Source of the DNA: MAG-120531 sp002378585
Lineage (GTDB): Bacteria > Bacteroidota > Bacteroidia > Flavobacteriales > Flavobacteriaceae
NCBI GenBank assembly: GCA_937890575.1
Contig: CALADZ010000074.1
Span: forward strand, 1 to 64,000
Reading direction: 5' to 3'
DNA length: 64,000 nucleotides
The stretch's first letter is position 1, and each line of letters begins with the position of its first letter. The notes under the pieces were generated by a model. That model was not told the DNA's origin. It saw nothing but the letters and a program-made list of their open reading frames with translations, and did no database searches. Shown one piece after another: positions 60,963 to 64,000 of this stretch. The translations under genes and the position numbers were made by a program.

Positions 60963-61340
60963 ATGAAAAAACTATGGCTTACCGTTGTGCTAGCACTTTT
61001 TGCTGCACCGATTTGGGCGCAAACCCCTGTGATGAAATTTGCTCAAGACACCTTGGATTATGGCACCATTACCCAAGGGAGCAACGGGCTGAAAATTTTC
61101 AAACTAACCAACCAGGGCCAGGCCCCACTAGTCATCTCCGATGTGCGTTCCAGCTGCGGATGTACGGTGCCCAAAAAACCTACCGCTCCGATTATGCCCG
61201 GGAAACAAGGAGAAATTGAAGTCGTCTACGACACCCAACGCGTAGGCCCTATCAGAAAGACCATCTATGTCTACTCCAACGCAGGAGCAGAACCCAAGCA
61301 ACTTTACATTGTGGGTCAAGTCGACGCACCCAAACAATAA
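60963..61340 (+). CDS. Secreted DUF1573 protein
   Basis: The 125-residue protein starts at the ATG at 60963, and the signal peptide ends at about residue 20 (AAPIWAQ). The DUF1573 domain resembles an immunoglobulin-like strand set: FKLTNQGQAPLVISDVRSSCGCTVPKKP, then KQGEIEVVYDTQ and RKTIYVYSN. It carries the conserved SSCGC motif with two cysteines. It is one base from the aminotransferase gene. Function in the periplasm is unknown. Confidence 0.88.
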   Translation: MKKLWLTVVLALFAAPIWAQTPVMKFAQDTLDYGTITQGSNGLKIFKLTNQGQAPLVISDVRSSCGCTVPKKPTAPIMPGKQGEIEVVYDTQRVGPIRKTIYVYSNAGAEPKQLYIVGQVDAPKQ

Positions 61341-61341
61341 A

Positions 61342-62532
61342 ATGCCGAAAATTTCATTTAAAGGGCAGCACATGCCCGAGTCTCCGATCAGAAAGCTGGC
61401 ACCGTTTGCGGAACAGGCCAAAAAAAGAGGTGTTGAGGTCATACACCTCAACATAGGACAACCCGACATTCCAACCCCTGAATCCGCTCTAAAGGCGGTC
61501 AGAGAAGCCCAGGTGGAGGTGTTGAGTTACAGCCCATCGGAGGGCACTTTGGCCTACCGAAAAAAACTAGCCCACTACTATCAGGGAGTGAATATTCCGG
61601 TGGACGAGACTGAAATTATAGTCACGACAGGTGGCTCAGAGGCCTTATCGATTGCTATTGGTGTGGTTTGTGACGCCCAGGATGAGCTGATTGTACCTGA
61701 GCCGTTTTATGCCAATTACAATGGATTTGCCACAGCCAACAATGTAACAGTCGTTCCCCTTCCGACCCGAATTGAGGATAATTTTGCTTTGGGCAGCATT
61801 GAGCAATTTGAAGCACTCATTACGCCAAAAACCAAAGCCATACTTCTTTGCAACCCAGGAAATCCCACGGGTTATGTGTACCGTGAAGCAGAGCTAAGCC
61901 AAGTATTGACCTTGGCCAAAAAGCACGACATTTTTGTGATTGTGGATGAGGTATACCGAGAATTTGTCTACGGCGTCCCTTTCACTTCGATGCTCTCCTT
62001 AGCGGGGAGTGAACAGCATGTGATTCTGATCGATTCGGTCTCCAAACGCTACAGTATGTGTGGCGCCCGCATTGGCTGTTTGGTCTCCAAAAACAAAGGG
62101 GTGCTCGCCGCTGCGCTTAAATTTTGTCAAGCGCGCCTTTCACCACCCACCTATGCTCAAATCGCTAGTGAAGCAGCTTTAGAAACACCGCAAAGCTATT
62201 TTGAAGCGGTCAACCGTGAATACACCCAACGAAGAGATGTATTGATGGAGGCCCTAGCCAAAATCCCAGGAGTTCGTGTAGGTGCTCCCTCTGGTGCCTT
62301 CTATTGCATGGTTGAACTTCCAGTAGCTGATGCAGACCACTTTGCTCAATGGATGTTGTCTGATTTTCAAGATCAAGGGCAAACGGTTATGGTGGCTCCT
62401 GGTTCTGGATTTTATGCTACACCTGGACAGGGAAAAAACCAAGTGCGCATCGCCTATGTATTGGAACAAGCGAGAATCAAGAGAGCCGTTGAGCTTTTGG
62501 CTATCGCTTTGACTCAATACCCACAAGCATGA
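61342..62532 (+). CDS. Pyridoxal phosphate-dependent aminotransferase, class I/II (aspartate-type)
   Basis: The 396-residue fold-type I enzyme has NPGNPTG at 171-177, Asp202 in FVIVDEVYREF (PLP ring contact) and the Schiff-base Lys235 in DSVSKRYSMCGARIG. The last part carries QVRIAYVLE. The start is the ATG at 61342, one base after the DUF1573 stop. The substrate is uncertain; aspartate or aromatic aminotransferases share this class. It overlaps murB by four bases. Confidence 0.88.
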   Translation: MPKISFKGQHMPESPIRKLAPFAEQAKKRGVEVIHLNIGQPDIPTPESALKAVREAQVEVLSYSPSEGTLAYRKKLAHYYQGVNIPVDETEIIVTTGGSEALSIAIGVVCDAQDELIVPEPFYANYNGFATANNVTVVPLPTRIEDNFALGSIEQFEALITPKTKAILLCNPGNPTGYVYREAELSQVLTLAKKHDIFVIVDEVYREFVYGVPFTSMLSLAGSEQHVILIDSVSKRYSMCGARIGCLVSKNKGVLAAALKFCQARLSPPTYAQIASEAALETPQSYFEAVNREYTQRRDVLMEALAKIPGVRVGAPSGAFYCMVELPVADADHFAQWMLSDFQDQGQTVMVAPGSGFYATPGQGKNQVRIAYVLEQARIKRAVELLAIALTQYPQA

Positions 62533-63542
62533 AACCTCAGCCCCACTTCCCTTTAGCTACACTCAACACTTTGGGAATGCCCGCCTATGCTGCTTGGTAT
62601 GTCCCTGTGGATAGTCAAAAAACCTTAAAGGAAGTATTGGATTTAAGGCTTCATCCCAAGGTTTTTGTGCTCAGCGGTGGCAGCAATATGTTGCTGACCC
62701 AGGACCTGGATGCACTGGTACTTCACGTGGCCATTAGAGGTATAGAAATCACCCACGAATCAGAGGATGAAGTGGTCCTCAAAGTAGGTGCTGGTGAAAC
62801 ATGGCACGATCTGGTCATGCATTGTGTGCACAATAATTGGGGTGGTCTAGAAAACTTAGCCCTCATTCCCGGATATGTAGGTGCCGCACCCATCCAGAAT
62901 ATTGGCGCTTATGGCGTTGAGCAAAAAGACTGTTTTGTTCGGTGTGGTGCTTTCGCTTTAACCGATGGACACGAACGAATTTTTGATCGTGAGGGGTGTC
63001 AATTCGGTTATCGAGATTCGATTTTCAAACGGGAAGTTCGAGATCAATACATGATTGGGTGGGTAGAATACCGCTTAACTAAAAAGAATCACGCCCTTCA
63101 TCTATCCTACGGAGCGATTAGTCAAGTGTTGGAGCAAAACCAGATACATGCTCCGAGTATTGCAGATGTAGCTGATGCTGTACAGTCCATCCGCAGATCA
63201 AAACTTCCTGATCCAAAGATATTGGGCAATGCGGGTAGCTTTTTTAAAAACCCCATCATTCCTGCACAACAAGCTGCTGAACTAAACGCCCAGTACCCAG
63301 ACCTACCCATATATGAAGCGGCAACTGGATGGAAGAAAATACCCGCAGGTTGGTTGATTGAACAAGCCGGATACAAAGGTTTTCGTCGAAATAATTGCGG
63401 CGTTTATGACAAACAAGCTTTGGTCTTGGTGAATCACGGTGGAGCTACAGGCGCTGAAATGTGGGCTTTAGCTCAAGAAATTCAAGAAGCCGTACGGGAA
63501 AAATTCGGGGTGGAGATTACACCCGAGGTGCCTATTTTTTAG
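62529..63542 (+). CDS. murB: UDP-N-acetylmuramate dehydrogenase
   Basis: The FAD enzyme reduces the enolpyruvyl intermediate to UDP-MurNAc for peptidoglycan. The 337-residue protein is type I: LSGGSNMLL (FAD phosphate), PGYVGAAPIQNIGAYG, GYRDSIFK and the catalytic serine in LGNAGSFFKNP. The ATGA overlap with the aminotransferase means coupled translation. The next gene starts 41 bases on. Confidence 0.95.
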   Translation: MKPQPHFPLATLNTLGMPAYAAWYVPVDSQKTLKEVLDLRLHPKVFVLSGGSNMLLTQDLDALVLHVAIRGIEITHESEDEVVLKVGAGETWHDLVMHCVHNNWGGLENLALIPGYVGAAPIQNIGAYGVEQKDCFVRCGAFALTDGHERIFDREGCQFGYRDSIFKREVRDQYMIGWVEYRLTKKNHALHLSYGAISQVLEQNQIHAPSIADVADAVQSIRRSKLPDPKILGNAGSFFKNPIIPAQQAAELNAQYPDLPIYEAATGWKKIPAGWLIEQAGYKGFRRNNCGVYDKQALVLVNHGGATGAEMWALAQEIQEAVREKFGVEITPEVPIF

Positions 63543-63560
63543 AGGGGCGCGATTAATTTG

Positions 63561-63568
63561 TATCTTTG
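63561..63568 (+). promoter_or_regulatory. -7 box of the small cysteine protein and sigma factor
   Basis: TATCTTTG, a perfect TAnnTTTG match, ends 15 bases upstream of the ATG at 63584. No TTG is clear upstream. Confidence 0.5.
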
Positions 63569-63583
63569 CACAAAGTATTTTTT

Positions 63584-63787
63584 ATGAAGTTAGCTTTGGT
63601 AACTATTGGGCTTCTGGCCCTAGCATTTGCTGGTATCGCCATAAAAATATGGGCCAAAAAAGAGGGTAAATTTGCCGGCACTTGTGCGAGTCAAAGCCCC
63701 TTTTTAAACAAGGAGGGTGCTGCTTGTGGTTTTTGCGGGAAACTTCCCGAGGAGCAAGAATGTAAAAAAGATCAGGTATCCGCTTAA
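63584..63787 (+). CDS. Small membrane protein with four cysteines ('membrane or secreted' type)
   Basis: The 67-residue protein (ATG at 63584) has one N-terminal membrane helix (LALVTIGLLALAFAGIAIKIW), then a soluble tail with the motifs GTCASQ and CGFCGK and a final acidic-lysine end. The cysteines are at residues 34, 48, 51 and 60, with a CxxC pair at 48-51. The pattern could hold a metal ion or an iron-sulfur centre. I recognise a similar family in Flavobacteriia without a function. Its stop lies directly against the ATG of a sigma factor gene, so the two are probably co-transcribed. Confidence 0.8.
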   Translation: MKLALVTIGLLALAFAGIAIKIWAKKEGKFAGTCASQSPFLNKEGAACGFCGKLPEEQECKKDQVSA

Positions 63788-64000
63788 ATGTCTGCCAAAC
63801 AAACTCCTTTTGTCTTGAGTACAGCCATTGAGCAAGCCTGTCAAGGATCTCAAAAAGCATTTAGCGCATTGCTCCACCATTACTGGGGAGAAGTGTATTA
63901 TTTCCAACTCAAACAAACCCAAAACGAATACGATGCCGAGGACATTTGCATGCAGACATTTGCCCAAGCCTTTGACAAAATCCATACTTATAAACCGGAG
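63788..64000 (+). CDS. ECF-type RNA polymerase sigma factor (truncated by window edge)
   Basis: The first 71 residues (start ATG at 63788) show the sigma-70 region 2 pattern: ACQGSQKAFSALLHHYWGEVYY, then DAEDICMQTFAQAFDKIHTYKPE, where DAEDxxxxTFxxAF is the conserved core-binding helix. Only this part lies in the window, so region 4 and any anti-sigma partner cannot be seen. It abuts the small cysteine protein gene directly. Confidence 0.85.
   Translation, partial: MSAKQTPFVLSTAIEQACQGSQKAFSALLHHYWGEVYYFQLKQTQNEYDAEDICMQTFAQAFDKIHTYKPE

Overview
The window looks like a chromosomal segment of a member of the Bacteroidota, most likely of Flavobacteriales type. The evidence is the repeated TAnnTTTG promoter box, sometimes with an upstream TTG; the near-absence of Shine-Dalgarno sequences except before rpsU; the tRNA-tuf-tRNA-Trp-secE-nusG-rplKAJL-rpoBC-DUF3467 block preceded by rpsU-xerC-hpf; and families common in this phylum (DUF5916, DUF4369, DUF819, LUD downstream of ftsH, lipoproteins cut at Cys). 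I see no insertion sequence, prophage, CRISPR array, toxin-antitoxin pair or other clear accessory island. This is mostly core genome, and the interest lies in its regulatory RNA and gene-junction architecture.

Layout. 1-14 kb: a truncated protein tail, trxB, a type II sulfide:quinone reductase, tRNA-Pro(GGG), an ALDH3-type aldehyde dehydrogenase, a PQQ-type sugar dehydrogenase lipoprotein, tRNA-Pro(UGG), an S1/P1 nuclease, a DUF5916 outer-membrane protein, a HAD phosphatase, a DUF819 membrane protein, a DUF4369 lipoprotein, a small conserved protein, idi and prfC. 14-29 kb, all on the minus strand: the gene-expression block. Read in the direction of transcription it is rpsU, xerC, hpf, tRNA-Thr(UGU), tRNA-Tyr, tRNA-Gly, tRNA-Thr(GGU), tuf, tRNA-Trp, secE, nusG, rplK, rplA, rplJ, rplL, rpoB, rpoC, DUF3467. 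It is punctuated by terminators and hairpins, including an attenuator-like hairpin between rplL and rpoB.

29-35 kb: an acyl-CoA dehydrogenase, a ComEA-like helix-hairpin-helix protein, an AGCS transporter, a potassium channel/PspC/rhodanese cluster, and a MarR-YceI operon with a candidate operator. 35.4-41.9 kb: a complete trpEGDCFBA operon preceded by an apparent ribosome-mediated attenuator. This consists of an 18-residue leader peptide with three consecutive Trp codons, a 1:2 hairpin over its stop codon and a strong 3:4 terminator.

41.9-64 kb: an M20 peptidase, pyruvate carboxylase, yaaA, a RluD-type pseudouridine synthase with a PASTA protein, ddl, coaD, a Nudix hydrolase placed head-to-head with pyrE, a SRPBCC protein, birA, rsfS, ftsH-LUD-cdsA-psd-acbP (tightly coupled membrane and lipid genes), valS, a DUF1573 protein, an aminotransferase, murB, a small four-cysteine membrane protein and the start of an ECF-type sigma factor.

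Several convergent pairs end by sharing a 4-base stop-codon overlap, so the genome is compact. Starts were chosen from signal peptides, family N-termini and spacing rather than from the longest reading frame. All functional calls rest on reading motifs by eye; no database search was run.
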